NCBI RefSeq assembly: GCF_905404315.1
Contig: NC_066310.1
Location: forward strand, 3,658,001 to 3,722,000
Source of the DNA: Leptidea sinapis
Taxonomy: Eukaryota; Arthropoda; Insecta; Lepidoptera; Pieridae
Direction of reading: 5' to 3'
DNA: 64,000 nt
Positions 21,395 to 33,500 of this stretch are shown here, in pieces; positions within the stretch are counted from its first letter, which is position 1, and every line of letters starts with the position of its first letter. Under the pieces are notes generated by a model, which saw only the letters and a program-made list of their open reading frames with translations, did no database searches and was not told the origin of the DNA. The translations under genes and the position numbers were made by a program.

Positions 21395-21590
21395 CTTATA
21401 AGATAGCTCGATGGACAGATGGCCGTTGAGGTAGGCGTTGTTGGTAGGCCCGCCACAAGATGAACCGACTATTTGGTCAATATCGCCGGAATAGATTGGA
21501 TGAGGACAGCGCAGGACCGATCATCGTGGAGATTTTTAAGGAAGGCCTTTGTTCACCAGTGGACGACTTCCGGCTAAAATGATGATGATG
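21395..21590 (+). pseudogene. RTE-like LINE C-terminal relic, forward
   Basis: The frame has VGRPATR, an in-frame stop, then VNIAGIDWMRTAQDRSSWRF and FVHQWTTSG followed by stop and (GAT)n. It is the same terminus as at 20405 but in the opposite orientation. Confidence 0.75.
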
Positions 21591-21636
21591 GTGTTTAAGA
21601 AAGGTTCAGCAAAGCTCCAATTTTTCCTCTGATGTG

Positions 21637-21892
21637 AACCAGTGGGAGTCCCCTTTGCACCGGACACCGGCTAGATTATTGGTACCACAACGGCGCCTAT
21701 TTCTACCGTGAAGCAGAAATGTGTAAGCATAACTGTGTTTCGGTCTGAAGGGCGCCGCAGCTAGTGAAATTACTGGGCAAATGAGACTTGACATCTTATG
21801 TCTCAAGGTGACGAGCGCAATTGTAGTGCCGCTAAATTGTAATGGGCAGGGCGTATCAATTACCATTAGCTGAACGTCCTGATTGTCATAAA
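21637..21892 (-). repeat. Family A repeat with a deletion at the internal inverted repeat
   Basis: It runs from ccagtgggagtcccctttgc to tgattgtcataaaaaa. One arm of the internal inverted repeat and its loop are lost. Confidence 0.8.
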
Positions 21893-22404
21893 AAAAACTA
21901 ACTAATTTTCAATCAAGTTATTTTTCGCAAAAGATCAATCGAGATGTTATTGTTTTGGAAACACAAAATAACCTCACAACTATCTAAGTAAATGTAAAAC
22001 ACTTAAATCTTATCCTATTTGCATACAAAATTACTATTGTCGATTCTTTTAAAATTTTCAGCTTGTCCTTGGGTTTTCCTTCTTTTACGTTTATTCATAC
22101 CACTCCAGTATTAGGCAAAAAAAATAATAAAAGAAATATTCAAATAGTTCAAGCCCTTTAAGAGTTTATGCGGATCTAACGTACAGTAAATTGAAATATA
22201 TTCCAGGGATTTATTCCTGTTCCCAATGTCATTTATAACAGTATCGTATTCTACAATATCATCTTAGATTAAAGATTGGTCTCCGCTGCGCTCCAACTAG
22301 ATACCGCACTACCTAAGAAATAGCTTTTTACCGCAACTTTTAGATGCTTCTGTGCGTGGCATCTTGACACTTAATGGCATCTTTCCAATTTTGTAACATG
22401 CGCT

Positions 22405-22808
22405 TTGGCATAAAACGCATTTATTTTCTCAAAATTGATTCTTTTAGAATTCTTATTGATGTTATTTCTAATACACTAGGTACTACTACCGCTTCCGAAA
22501 CAAATGGCACTGTGAGAGAGAAGAAGCGGCGCAAGAAACTCTCGCAGCATTCTTTTTCTTGTGCTCTTTTCAATAAAAATATACATTATTGTACAGTAAT
22601 TTCAATCGCTATAAAAATCATAATGTAGTCCCAGGCTGTCCGATAACTTAGATATTCGGCTGTGGAGTAGTAGGATTTAAGACAGAGCCATTTTGTGATA
22701 CAGCATTTAAATTTATTTATAGATAATGCATGAACAGTGGCTGAGACTTTATTGTAGAAGTGTATACATTTACCCTTAAAGCTATGCTAAAGCTATATAT
22801 GTATCTTA
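22405..22808 (+). repeat. Family B repeat nested in the THAP element
   Basis: It runs from catttattttctcaaaattg through gaagaagcggcgcaagaaac to gtagaagtgtatacatttac and tatgctaaagc. Comparison with the empty site in copy 2 (57890-57905) shows that it interrupts the element. Confidence 0.75.
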
Positions 22809-22849
22809 TGTTATTTTACACTGAAATTAATTAAATTTAAAATACTTAC

Positions 22850-22924
22850 GTGATATGTGATCCCAGTGTCTTTCTTATTTCTTGTACTATTATTTTTACA
22901 AAGTTTTAATACGCAACCCGGCAT
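22850..22924 (-). pseudogene. THAP zinc-finger first exon fragment (copy 1)
   Basis: ATG at 22924-22922; 25 codons beginning MPGCVLKLCKNN and ending KKDTGITYH, followed directly by the donor GTAAGTATTTT. MPxC-x4-C is the start of the C2CH THAP finger. The later Cys and His are not encoded nearby, so the domain is incomplete. Confidence 0.7.
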
Positions 22925-23103
22925 TTTAGTTTCAATTATTAGGTAAGTTAACAGAACTTGTGGCACGTCAACGTCACACATTGTTCAAGACTGGCTCGAG
23001 TGCGCCCACGTGGGCGTTGTATTAGTTACCGCACTTTGTGAGTAGCCTGCTGTATCTATTTGAACCGCAGCGAAGACCAATCCTTAATCAAAGAATATCA
23101 GTA

Positions 23104-23416
23104 TAATTTTATGAAAATCAGGGACGAGACGAGCAGGACGTTCAGCTGAAGGTAATTGATACGCCCTGCCCATTACAATTCAGTTCCGCTCAGGATTATT
23201 GGAATACCTAAAAATTCTGAGAGGCATTACAACTATGCTTGCCACCTTAAGACTTAAAATGTCAAGTCTCATTTGCCCAATAATTTCACTAGCTACGGCG
23301 CCCTTCAAACCGAAACACAGCAATGCTTACACATTACTGCTTCACGGCAGAAATAGGCGCCGTTGTAGAACCCATAATGTAGCCGGCATCCGGTGCAAAC
23401 GAACCTCCCACTGGTA
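23104..23416 (+). repeat. Family A repeat, full length
   Basis: It has tatgaaaatcagggacgaga to gaacctcccactggta and directly abuts the THAP element. Confidence 0.85.
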
Positions 23417-23419
23417 TAC

Positions 23420-24335
23420 TCCTTCATATACATGTAGTATTAATTTGTATTAACAAAACATAACTAATATAAACTAATAATGGTTTTAAAAATAAGTAAT
23501 GATATTTACTAGTACGCTCTTGAACATTTCAAATATTCCTATATTTAAATTAGGAGTTTGACAGTTTAAAGTATAAATATATTTTAAGCCAGAAGTTAGC
23601 TTTAGCAATAATCTATCTAGCAAGTATAACAATGTAATTGCTGACATGTGCAGTCCAAGCGAGGGTATTTATGATGAACCCACATCGATCATTGTACGTA
23701 ACTTACAATCACTCTCGGGAAACTGGGTTATCTGGCTCGGAGCTATTTGAAGATAGTTTTCGAGTACTCTTGGGATACAGTGTATTCAGAGCAATGCAGC
23801 CTTTTGTGCTCCGGTACATCGATTTTTTTCATTCTAATCGTTCAATGAACACTAAGTGATGTGCCATCGTTTTTTAAATCATTTGTTAACAAAATTAGAA
23901 ATATTATAAGTTTTTCAAGTGAAAACTTCTTTCAGCACGGTACGCGTATTTTTAGATTACATAAAATCTCTGGACTTGCGACACCGTTACGAGACGCAGC
24001 TATAGTGTGTTCATATATTCATGTACATATTATAGCAGACTGAACACATCTAGATCAATAATAAAAAATAAACTACGTTTAAAAAAACGAACTTCAAAAA
24101 CTGAAAAGTATCAAATAACTAAATATTTAATTTAATACACCTCTTATACAAACCTTTACCGTTAATATTAATAAAATACTATTATTTGTATGTGCTACCT
24201 ATTGATGGGTTTTAAGTCAGTGCCAAGCACTAAACAAAATAAAACTTAATATTATAAACAGGCTTACTTACTGTATTTATTTAGGTTGTCTGGCCTTGCG
24301 TGTCTACCCGCTTGGGTTGTTTTTTTTCTAGACGA
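23420..24335. other. No gene recognised
   Basis: The frame 23638-23859 has no recognisable domain. The rest is AT-rich. Confidence 0.35.
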
Positions 24336-24339
24336 AGCT

Positions 24340-24430
24340 ATCCGGCTCAAAGTTACGCGTGGTGGGTGTAGGTACCTCTATTACATATGGCTTGGCACCG
24401 ACTTGAAAGCTATCAATATGTAGCACAGTA
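24340..24430 (+). repeat. Family F fragment
   Basis: The sequence gtaggtacctctattacata and ggcaccgacttgaaagctat matches 56215-56275. Confidence 0.55.
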
Positions 24431-24434
24431 ATGA

Positions 24435-25165
24435 CCATTGTGCTATGATATTTTTTATTATTATTTAATATTTTATGAGAGCTAAGATTTAAATAATTTG
24501 TTATTTTAAAGTGATATCCCTCTTTACTGGGATTGAAATTAAATTGGCAAACCACATTAATGTGGACTCGTTAATAACCAGAATCTCAGTTGCGAAACAG
24601 ATTCTTTTGAATTTCACTTAGTTTTAGTCCCTTAGGCAGAATCTGAAGTGAAATTGTATTAATGGTTCATCCTTAAATTTTAAGCGTACTGGTACCTACA
24701 TGTCTTGTTTTACTCTGATTGGTTTTCTTTACTCTTTGAAGGCCCGCAACGATCGAAATTCATTCTTGTAAATAGCGTAAATGTCATAGCTTGCGCATCA
24801 TCAAGTAAGTCAGAAATTTTGTTCATATATAAGCTGATGGAAGTTTTGTAGCAAAATAGTATTGTAGGTTCGAGCAGAGCTGCAGGTACGCTATCATACC
24901 TAGAGCATAATATTGTCAATGTTAGGGCCAAGTGATACTGCCACTTCAGGTGGGGTATTTCCTTTACTTCTAGTTTCTACGTCACGCCTGTTTATGTCAT
25001 CATTATTGAATGATTAGAGCGTTACCGCTAACTTAAAAGGCGTTTAAGTAACATTTTTATGGATTATAAAGACAAACGGACAATAGAGGTAACGTAATAC
25101 TCTATTGCAACTTAGGAAAAGTTACAGGAGGGCGCCCGGCCTTAAACATAGGATAGACATGCTTT
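24435..25165. other. No gene or repeat recognised
   Basis: No long ORF and no internal match. Confidence 0.35.
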
Positions 25166-25169
25166 TTTA

Positions 25170-25500
25170 TATAACCATCATCATCATCATGAGCCGGAAG
25201 ACGTCCACTGCTGGACAAAAGCCTCTCCCAAAGATCTCCAGGACGATCGATCCTGTGATATGCTCCTATCCAACTAATCCCGGTGATCTTGACATCTTGT
25301 TAAGTTTGGTTTATCTTGTGGGTGGCCAACCAACAATGCGTCATACAGGACCCACCCGCGATCTATCCATCGAACTATGTGCCGGCTATGTCGGTAACTT
25401 TATTTCTCCTAAAAATCTCCTCATTTCTGATTCGATCTTAGCCTTCTCCATTGCCCTCTCATCATTTTATATATCCATTATTTACCATACACTACACAAC
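25170..25500 (-). pseudogene. RTE-like LINE C-terminal relic, reversed
   Basis: The sequence catcatcatcatgagccgga, agacgtccactgctggacaa and gatctccaggacgatcgatc is the reversed RTE ORF end seen at 20405. It is degenerate. Confidence 0.65.
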
Positions 25501-25504
25501 CAAA

Positions 25505-26830
25505 TAGCGAGGACATCTTAATTGTCGCGTGTAGTGCAATGATTTAAGATGGTAGTGGCCAAGTCATATTTAGCTTTACAATAAATAAGCTAGAAGACAA
25601 ACAATGAAGCGATATTGTTGAATCTGAACTGAATTCATGATAATTCAAGCAGCTCTGCTTACGTTGCGCAAGGTCAACTGGTTCGAGCTTATACTGGGAT
25701 TTATTCTAGACCAAAACTCTTAAGGCGCGGTCTGACTAAGATTGTAAAATTGCTACAACCAACGCTACAATATTTGTGTTGATATGTGGCTAAGATGCAA
25801 ATGGGCATTTATTTTTACTGGATTTCTTTTGTTTATTCAAATTTACATATCAAATTGTTCGGTTCAAGTTTTAGAAAAGTACTCATTCGTTGAAAATTCA
25901 GAGATTTATAACTCCAAAGTTTATTTTTGGGAAGCAACTTTCAAATTTTTTATTGGATATTTCGAAGTTTATATAAATATTCTATTCGGTTCAAAATTTT
26001 CTTTAAGTCCTTCGTTGTTCACTGTATTTTTTGTGTCGGAATATTTTAATTGCATTATGTTGTAATCGACTCTCTAAGAAACCATTTTTTGGTGATATTG
26101 AAGTATGACAGTGCGGATGTTTGTCGGCATTCGAAAGGAAACAATCTCTATAAACAAAATGATTTTTTAAATATGAGATAATAAAATTTCAAAATTTACT
26201 GTTTCCTGATTAAATTCTAATTTTTTTATAACTTTATTTTTTATACCTATACTCATTGAGTAATTCTTATACATTAAAGGGCCTAAAAATGGTCTAGTCA
26301 GGGACACACGTAGTATCAAGTTTTCACGCGATCGTCTTCCAAGTTTCTCAGCATGATGTTTTATCTCTTTTCTCTTGGTTTTATTTTTTAATTAGCACCC
26401 ATTGACCATTTTCATACACAGAGTAGAGTTTGGTCACTCAGTTACATTTATTTAAATATTTTTTTTTTATTGAAAGCAACAGTTACCTAGATTACCTTTT
26501 GCAAGGTCACAAAAAATGAATTCTACCTATCAATTAAAAAAATTATGTAAATTTACTAATTATAAATAACTTATTACCCTTCAAGTAACAATTCTGCTCG
26601 ATTTATATTTGCACTTCGTATAAGAAACTTAATTAAAATGGAATTAATTAATTTCAGGAGACAACTTTCCCAATACACGCTATGAGCTCTGAAATATTTT
26701 CCATTAAGATAATTGAAATACATTTAATTATTTCGCTGGAGGATTGTCTTTTATAAATAATATTAAGATTTTATGTTCTTTGAATATCTGCTGTAATTAA
26801 TGATTTATTTTGCTCAAAGTAATACTGGAA
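25505..26830. other. No gene recognised
   Basis: A 93-codon plus frame at 25784-26065 begins with a hydrophobic stretch (FIFTGFLLFIQIYIS). It has no family resemblance and is extremely A/T-biased. Confidence 0.3.
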
Positions 26831-26838
26831 CTTATTAA

Positions 26839-27157
26839 CGGCCGTTCCCAATATACTATCTACAGATAGAGATACATTATTACTACCTTCTACTGTCAGT
26901 AATTAGCTGTCAAGAATCTGTAGCTGTCCCAATATAGCCGATAAGTCATTCTTATCGCCTTATATTGGGACGCGTGAATTGCAATTTCCATACAAACTTC
27001 TATCGCTGGTAAGCTATACGTCGCCCCATTGACAAGCAGCGTGTACGGTAAGGTAATAAGGTGAGTTACCGTCGATAAATTAATTAGGACAGAAAATTCA
27101 ACGATAGTTACGATTTTTATCTCAAATAAGTGATAGACTGAATATTGGGAACGGCGG
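26839..27157 (+). mobile_element. TAA-flanked inverted-repeat element (family D), copy 1
   Basis: Flanking TAA lies at 26836-26838 and 27158-27160. The ends are CGGCCGTTCCCAATAT and, reversed, ATTGGGAACGGCGG with one mismatch. There is no coding capacity. A 3-bp TAA duplication with G/C-rich inverted ends points to the PIF/Harbinger group (inference). Confidence 0.75.
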
Positions 27158-27575
27158 TAAATCTACCAACCGTTGCTATATCTTTCTCTGTTCTGTGACT
27201 GATATCATTTTTATATTATTGACATTTGTCTCTTATCTACTGTCTGTCTGTCAACTGTCTCATATCTACTTACCGCTAGTTGCAGAAATTAACCTTAAAG
27301 TTAATGTTTCAATAAAGCATTATTTAAGGACACTATCTAGCCGTAAGTCCGCTATTCTTTATTGGTTTTAACAAATTCTCCATAGTAAATAGTGGCCAGA
27401 TTATTATTTAGTACTGAAGAAGATATTGTCAATGTACTTATATGAAATTTCAGTCGTAAATTTACCTTACTTGAGAGTGCCACTTTTACATAAAATGTAT
27501 TTGAAACACCCCCTTTTAATGTAAGACAGAAAATCAATATAATAAGTTGACAGTATTGGCATAGTCGTTATTTAT

Positions 27576-27834
27576 TTTTTTATGAAAATAATGGACGAGA
27601 CGAGCAAGACGTTCAGTTGATGGTAATTGATACGCCCTGCCCATTATAATGCAGTGCCGCTCAGGATTCTTGAAAAATCTTAGCGGCACTACAACTGCGC
27701 TCGTCACCTTGAGACATAAGATGACTTTAAGTCTCATTTGCCCAGTAATTTCAATAGCATTACTGCTTCACTCGCCTTTACGCACAGATACCCATAATCT
27801 AGCCAGCATCCTGTGCAAAGGAGCCTCTCACTGG
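27576..27834 (+). repeat. Family A repeat with internal deletions
   Basis: It runs from tttatgaaaataatggacga to gcctctcactggta. The region between aatttcaatagc and ctgcttcactcgc is shortened. Confidence 0.8.
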
Positions 27835-27839
27835 TAGAG

Positions 27840-28550
27840 TTAATTACAACCTTATCTTTTCTTCAAGTTTGTTAAAAATAGTATCAGTTATATTTTATTG
27901 TATATCTTATTTTAATGATATCTTATATATTATAGATACTATATGTACCAAGTCTACAAAAGTTTTCTAATAAATTTATCTTCATTTCTTTCCAAGCTAT
28001 CAAATTTGCTACAGTTTAACAAAACAATAACATTATGCAAAGCACAATAGTCTAATAATTCAGTGCAAATGTCTTATTTCGCCAAATACTATATACTCAA
28101 TATTCGACATAAATTGTACACAATATCTTGGCCAAGAAGGGTCACGACCGGACAAAACATCAAATTTGCATACCATGAACATGTTTGCAGACATATCAAA
28201 CAGAAGGGTTCTAGAGAATGCATTTCACTTTGCAGCCGACCACTTCGGTTTGACCTATTTCATTTTAACATTTGGTATTTTTTGTGTTGATTGTTGAATT
28301 ACTAAATTTGGGCGGATTTTATTAAATCTTTCAGTTTTATAATATACTCTGTCTTATGTTATATTACGGTTTGGTTTAGCTTTCTTCGATGTAAATATTA
28401 ATTAGTACAAATTAAATGCTTTCTGCAATTATTTACATATTATGTTAGTGGTTTACTAAAAGAAATTTTAACAATAAAACAACCGAATTCAAAAACACTA
28501 TTCCAAACCAATAGATATAATATGCACTGAAAAGTACAAAAAATATGCAT
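27840..28550. other. No gene or repeat recognised
   Basis: AT-rich; short frames only. Confidence 0.35.
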
Positions 28551-28554
28551 TATT

Positions 28555-28690
28555 ATGCACAATTAGATTAAGACGGGAAGCACCAGCTTTCAAATAAAAA
28601 AAGAATGATCAAAATCGGTTCACTCAGTCGAAACAAACATACAAAAACATACCGACGAATTGAGAACCACCTCCTTTTTTAAGTTGTTTA
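28555..28690 (-). repeat. Family F fragment, reversed
   Basis: It has ccagctttcaaataaaaaaa-type sequence and accacctccttttttaagtt. Confidence 0.6.
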
Positions 28691-29149
28691 AAAATGTATA
28701 CAAAAACAAGTTATTTGTAGACGTAAAACTTGCAAATACTAAACAGTCTGCTAAATTAATTAACATACAATCTAGCGATACAAAAAAGATGTTACTGTAA
28801 ACAGATAGCTTCATAAGTACGGAACTACACTATGAATACATTACAATATAAATTAGTTAACGTTTGAATTGATATTTCACTGGAAAATTAGAGCTGCTTG
28901 GGGAACGGCAATAGATGTGGTTTCAACTTGTAACTGTTGTTTAACAAATGAGAATTACGTTTACTTAAGCAGAACAGACGGAATATAATACTAGAACTAA
29001 GGATGAATGGTATGTCTCTTGATACATAAAATAATCATCATGACTTCAGAAGGCTTCAGTTTTCCACACACTTTCTAATTGTGCCGTCAAATCAAATTAA
29101 TAATATTTTATTTCTTAGGTAAATTGCATAACACTTGAAATATGTAATT

Positions 29150-29345
29150 TTTAACCGACTTCAAAAAAGGAGGAGGTTCTCAATTCGTCGGTATTTTTAT
29201 TTTTTATGTTTGTTACCTCAAAACTTTCGACTAAGTGAACGGATTTTGATAATTCTTTTTTTATTTGAAAGCTGGTGCTTCCCGTGTGGTCTCAATGTAA
29301 TTTGGTCCAGATCTGACAATGATATCCTGAATGGTATTACAGGTT
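29150..29345 (+). repeat. Family F repeat, 5' end
   Basis: It starts aaccgacttcaaaaaaggag and runs through ctttcgactaagtgaacgga to agatctgacaatg. It matches 56300-56460. Confidence 0.75.
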
Positions 29346-29602
29346 CTTATTTTTAATTAAATTTACAAATCATTTCAATTAAAATAAATGCAAAGTGATG
29401 CAACAAAGTACACAAACTTCAATTACTAAATGCCCTACACGAGTAAGTTAATAAAATGTAAATTAATATTTTCATTGTTATAGTTATTGAGAACGTCAAC
29501 AATGTACCTAATTATTAGTAGGGGCTTAGTTTACCTAACTCGTTTTAAATTAGCATACTTTTCTTAAACATTCGAAATTTCTATTCAGATATTATATTAT
29601 TG

Positions 29603-30083
29603 ACTAGCTGACCCAGCAAACGTTGTATTGCCTTATATGGTAATAAGAAAATTTCAATAATTAAAAAGTTTGGGTTATAAAAATAGATGACGACCGATTC
29701 TCAGACCTACCAAATATTATCAAATCGTACATAAAATGTATCGTACTTCAATAATTATTATATTCGATTGCCATCTTGCATATTATTCTATTCCATCCAC
29801 AGAAATAGGATTTCTGTCGATGGAACTGAATAATATAAGAAAATTTGAAGTAGTGTGTATATTTTAATGTTGATTCAATTTGATTTCTGGACGACTGGGG
29901 ACAAATCAAAGGAAAGACAAAATTGTTGTTTTTATTTAAATCCGAGCATTTTCATATTCATTCACCTTTTAAACCTTCTCTAGACTTCCACAAATAATTC
30001 GAAACCAAAATTAGCCAAATCGGTCCAGTCGTTCTCGAGTTTTAGCGAGACTAACGAACAGCAATTCATTTTATATATATAGA
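29603..30083 (-). repeat. Family G repeat pair, reversed
   Basis: It starts ctagctgacccagcaaacgt and ends with gttctcgagttttagcgaga and gcaattcattttatatatat. Two G-type units in one orientation appear joined. Confidence 0.7.
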
Positions 30084-30084
30084 T

Positions 30085-31313
30085 AAATGAAGCAGCATCA
30101 TCAATCACCAAAAATATTGCATCTATCCAGTCTCATTTATCCACGTGATGCACAAACACGCGCAAATATTACCCGAGATAAAATTCCCAACGCTTTGAGT
30201 TATATTCTGAAATTCTCGCACGATATTAAAACTGGCAATTCTACTCAATATTTACTACTCCCTCTGGGCCAGAAATCCCATCAAAACATACGTGATGTTA
30301 AAAATTAAAAGGCACTTCCCCAATTCCACGTATGAACGAAATTTATTGCATTCCAACAAAGATAACTCGAAAAATCAAGCAGTTTATTCTATTATTCAAC
30401 AGCTAATTGTCCAGTATGTGGTCAGTATAAAACCTCTCTAGAGTTCAGAATGGAGTTTTATTCAGGAAATATGTGCTATTGTGTGCCACTCAAAAATTGA
30501 ACTGGCTTGCATTTTAAAATCGACTATTTGAACAAGAGCTAAACTGACGGGTACTTATGCTGGTGTTTTATAGATGTTTGTATGGCCATAATAGGACTTA
30601 TTGCAGTAAAATTTGTGTGGTTATATTTCCAGTATTGATCGAGTCGATTTTTTTATTCATTCCAAATTCACTAAATGTAACTTTGATAGGTTATGAGTTA
30701 TTTTGTATTCGGCACTTTTATATGAATTCAATATTTCCATGATTGAATTTTATTTATTTATTTATGTAATGAATTATCTTAATAATATATACATTAATAA
30801 AGACATACTCGCAAAACCTCTAAGGTTTATGTGCGAGCAGTAAGTTCGCATAGAATAATTATTTTAATTACTTATGGGTTAGTAACACATAGTGGTAGGT
30901 AATATTAAAATATACTATATAGGTATTCCTGGTTATTAGCATCTATATAATATTTTTTTAGCTTTACTTTGAAGTTTTTTCTTTCTAGATATGAAGTCTT
31001 AAAAATTTCTTTCTAGAATGATGAAATTATATTATACATGGTGAGGGTAAATATATAGTTTCACGGGTTTTAAATAACATTTACAGTATTCTCTGCCATC
31101 CATATCATTCGAAATTTAGTAAGTAGGACTTTAATAGGTATTTGATTGGTAACTTTTCAAATCCTGTGTAGTTTTATGTTCGACACTTTGATATTATTAT
31201 GAATGTTTATATATATAAATTATATTAATTATATTTGCGTAGGACTGTGATAGGTTATAATATATTATATTATATTTTATGGTTATGGTATTTAAATTAT
31301 ATAGATTGTATTA
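30085..31313. other. No gene or repeat recognised
   Basis: AT-rich; no supported ORF. Confidence 0.35.
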
Positions 31314-31535
31314 TTGTGTTTCGGTCTGAAGGGCGCCGTAGCTAGTGAAATTACTGGGCAAATGAGACTTAACATCTTACGTCTCAAGGAGGCGAGCGAA
31401 ATTGTAGTGCCGCTCAGTATTGTTGGGTTTTTCAAGAATCCTGAGCGGCACTGCATTGTAATGGGCAGGGAATATCAATTACCATCAGCTGAACGTCCTG
31501 TTCGTCTCGTCCGTTATTATCATAAAAAAAAAGAG
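31314..31535 (-). repeat. Family A repeat, 3' part missing
   Basis: It starts inside the family at gtgtttcggtctgaagggcg and ends at the head (attatcataaaaaaaa). The inverted repeat is intact: gccgctcagt ... ctgagcggc. Confidence 0.8.
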
Positions 31536-31661
31536 TTTTCTGTTCCTCTCTGCTCTCTCACTAATTGATATCGTTTGTACATATATCAAGCGTCAACTGT
31601 TTCTTTGTTTATCAAATTGGTTCGCCATTCTTTAATAATGATGGGAAGATATACATAATAT

Positions 31662-31965
31662 ACTAGCTGACCCAGCAGACGTTGTATTGCCGATATTAAA
31701 ATCGCGATACTAAAGTAACTGTTGATCGTAGATGGGTGAAAATTTGAAGTTCTATGTATTTTTTAATGCTGACTCATAATCAAACAAATTAAAAAAAAAT
31801 GTCAAAAAAAAATTAAAAAAAAATACTAACATTTAAGGGGATGAAAAATAGATGTTGTCCGATTCTCAGACCTACCCAATATGGACTCAAAATGAGAATC
31901 GGTCAAGCCGTTTCGAAGGAGTTTAACTACAAACACCGCGACATGAGAATTTTATATATTAGATG
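31662..31965 (-). repeat. Family G repeat, reversed
   Basis: It runs from ctagctgacccagcagacgt to gcgacatgagaattttatat. Confidence 0.75.
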
Positions 31966-32147
31966 GTATTATAGTATATTCAGTTCACAATTTTTCTTAA
32001 AAATACAATTTATACTACACCTGCTCTGAAAGAGTATTCGTATTGACGTGATAACTAGGGAGAAAGTGCATTATGTATTTCGTACAAATATGTGTGCAGA
32101 AAAGTTATATTTAAATCCGTTAGGTACTAATTAATCATAGTCAATCA

Positions 32148-32335
32148 AGTTTTTTTATGACAGTAAGGGACGAGAGGAGCAGGACGTTTAGCTGATGGTA
32201 ATTGATACGCCCTGCCCATAACAATGCAGTGCCGCTCAGGATTATTGAAAAACCCAAAAATTCTGAGTGGCACTACAGTTGCGCTCGTCACCTTGAGATA
32301 TAATACGTTAAGTCTCATTTGCCCAGTAATTTAAG
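32148..32335 (+). repeat. Family A repeat, truncated at its 3' side
   Basis: The head tttttatgacagtaagggac is followed by the inverted repeat and stops at ttgcccagtaattt, where unrelated LINE-like sequence begins. Confidence 0.8.
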
Positions 32336-32640
32336 TTATCTCCAATCGGCTTGATTCTTTGGCACTTCTTCACTTATCACGGGATATGTGCAGTAGAGGG
32401 TTTGGGTCACTTTATGCAATCAATTAACGACTGGAGTTTTCCCGAACCAATACGACTTTGGGACCTCCATGATTAAAACATACTCCCAATATAAATGTCG
32501 GTAACACACCTATTTCCTCACAGTGTTGTGGATGTGGTCCATGGTTTCCCCATGGTATTTGCCTCATTACTTCCTATCACATGGGATCCAGCCAGTTTGC
32601 TCACTCTTATTTAAATGAAACCTTAAATATTTACAATTTA
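32336..32640 (+). repeat. Possible LINE 3' end fragment
   Basis: Blocks such as atgtcggtaacacacctatt and gttgtggatgtggtccatgg resemble a lepidopteran LINE 3' region. No second copy is present in the window. Confidence 0.4.
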
Positions 32641-32814
32641 TTTGCTTTAAAAATGTAATTTCTTTTTTATTTCGCTTATGGATTATAAATAATCACTCGG
32701 GCAAAAGTGCGATTCCACAGCTCGGGTGTAATGACGCCCTCGACCTCATTTCGTACCTACAAAATGTACCCTAGTTAGGAATTACTTCGAACATTCACCT
32801 TGCTGAAATTGAAC

Positions 32815-33500
32815 TGTCGGGGATCCAGAGCTCTGCGATCTAGATCACTTGGCGTTGCGTAGAGACGTCGCTTCACTGTGTGTCTTATTCCGTTTTAAAC
32901 AGGAGAATTCAGAAATATTGTTCGAACTGATTCTTGCTTATCTACCTTTGCACGACATGCCACAAACTTGCATGTTTTACCTTCCTCTACAGTGGGGTTT
33001 TCATTTAATGTTCGTTCACATATAACCAAACTATGGAACTATCTCCCTTAAGCCGTGTTTCCAGAACGATGCGACATTGGTACCTTCACAAAAAGCCCAT
33101 TCTTTTTCTAAAGGGCCGGAAACGGCTCAAATTGTAGGGGACCCAGTACTCTGTGAACGGCTGGATCACTGCTGTGTCACCTGATTCCTGCCGCCGAATT
33201 CCACCTTCGCACGACACGCCACAAATAAGAACAATCACCCCCACCATCAGGATGTGTGTGGTCCTCCACAGTGCGGTTTTCAATGAGCTTTCTTCCACAT
33301 ACTACAAAGCTGTGAATGAGCTACCTTGTGCGGTGTTTCCGGAATGATGCCACATCGGTACCTTGACAAAAAGCGCATACACATTTCTAAAAGGCAAGAA
33401 ATGCTCCTGTAATTCCTATGGTGTTGCACGAGAATGTGGGCGACGGTGATCACTTAACATCAGGTGATCCGTGCGCTCGTTTGTCATTCTCATTCATAGA
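32815..33500 (+). pseudogene. Two tandem copies of a jockey/CR1-like LINE C-terminus
   Basis: Unit 1 (about 32815-33125) and unit 2 (about 33126-33500) both run from a (g)gg-atccagagctctg/acccagtactctg block through cctgattcctgcc-like sequence to tggtaccttcacaaaaagc / cggtaccttgacaaaaagc. Only unit 2 has the 3' UTR (gagaatgtgggcgacggtga). Both are frame-broken. Confidence 0.65.

Larger units (their letters stand above)
22262..23098 (-). mobile_element. Inverted-repeat element with THAP first exon (copy 1), carrying nested family B
   Basis: The terminal inverted repeats are ttagattaaagattggtctc at about 22264 and, reversed, gagaccaatcc-type sequence ending at 23096 (gcgaagaccaatccttaatc), about 40 bp each. 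On the minus strand it carries a THAP N-terminus with an intact splice donor. A family B repeat is inserted at about 22405-22808. It is probably a non-autonomous deletion derivative of a THAP-transposase element (P-element superfamily, by inference). Confidence 0.7.

Noticed and set aside
23638..23859. 73-codon frame
   Set aside because: No domain, no relation to neighbours; likely chance.
25784..26065. 93-codon frame with a signal-peptide-like start
   Set aside because: Composition follows the AT-rich background, there is no recognisable family and no splice or regulatory context.
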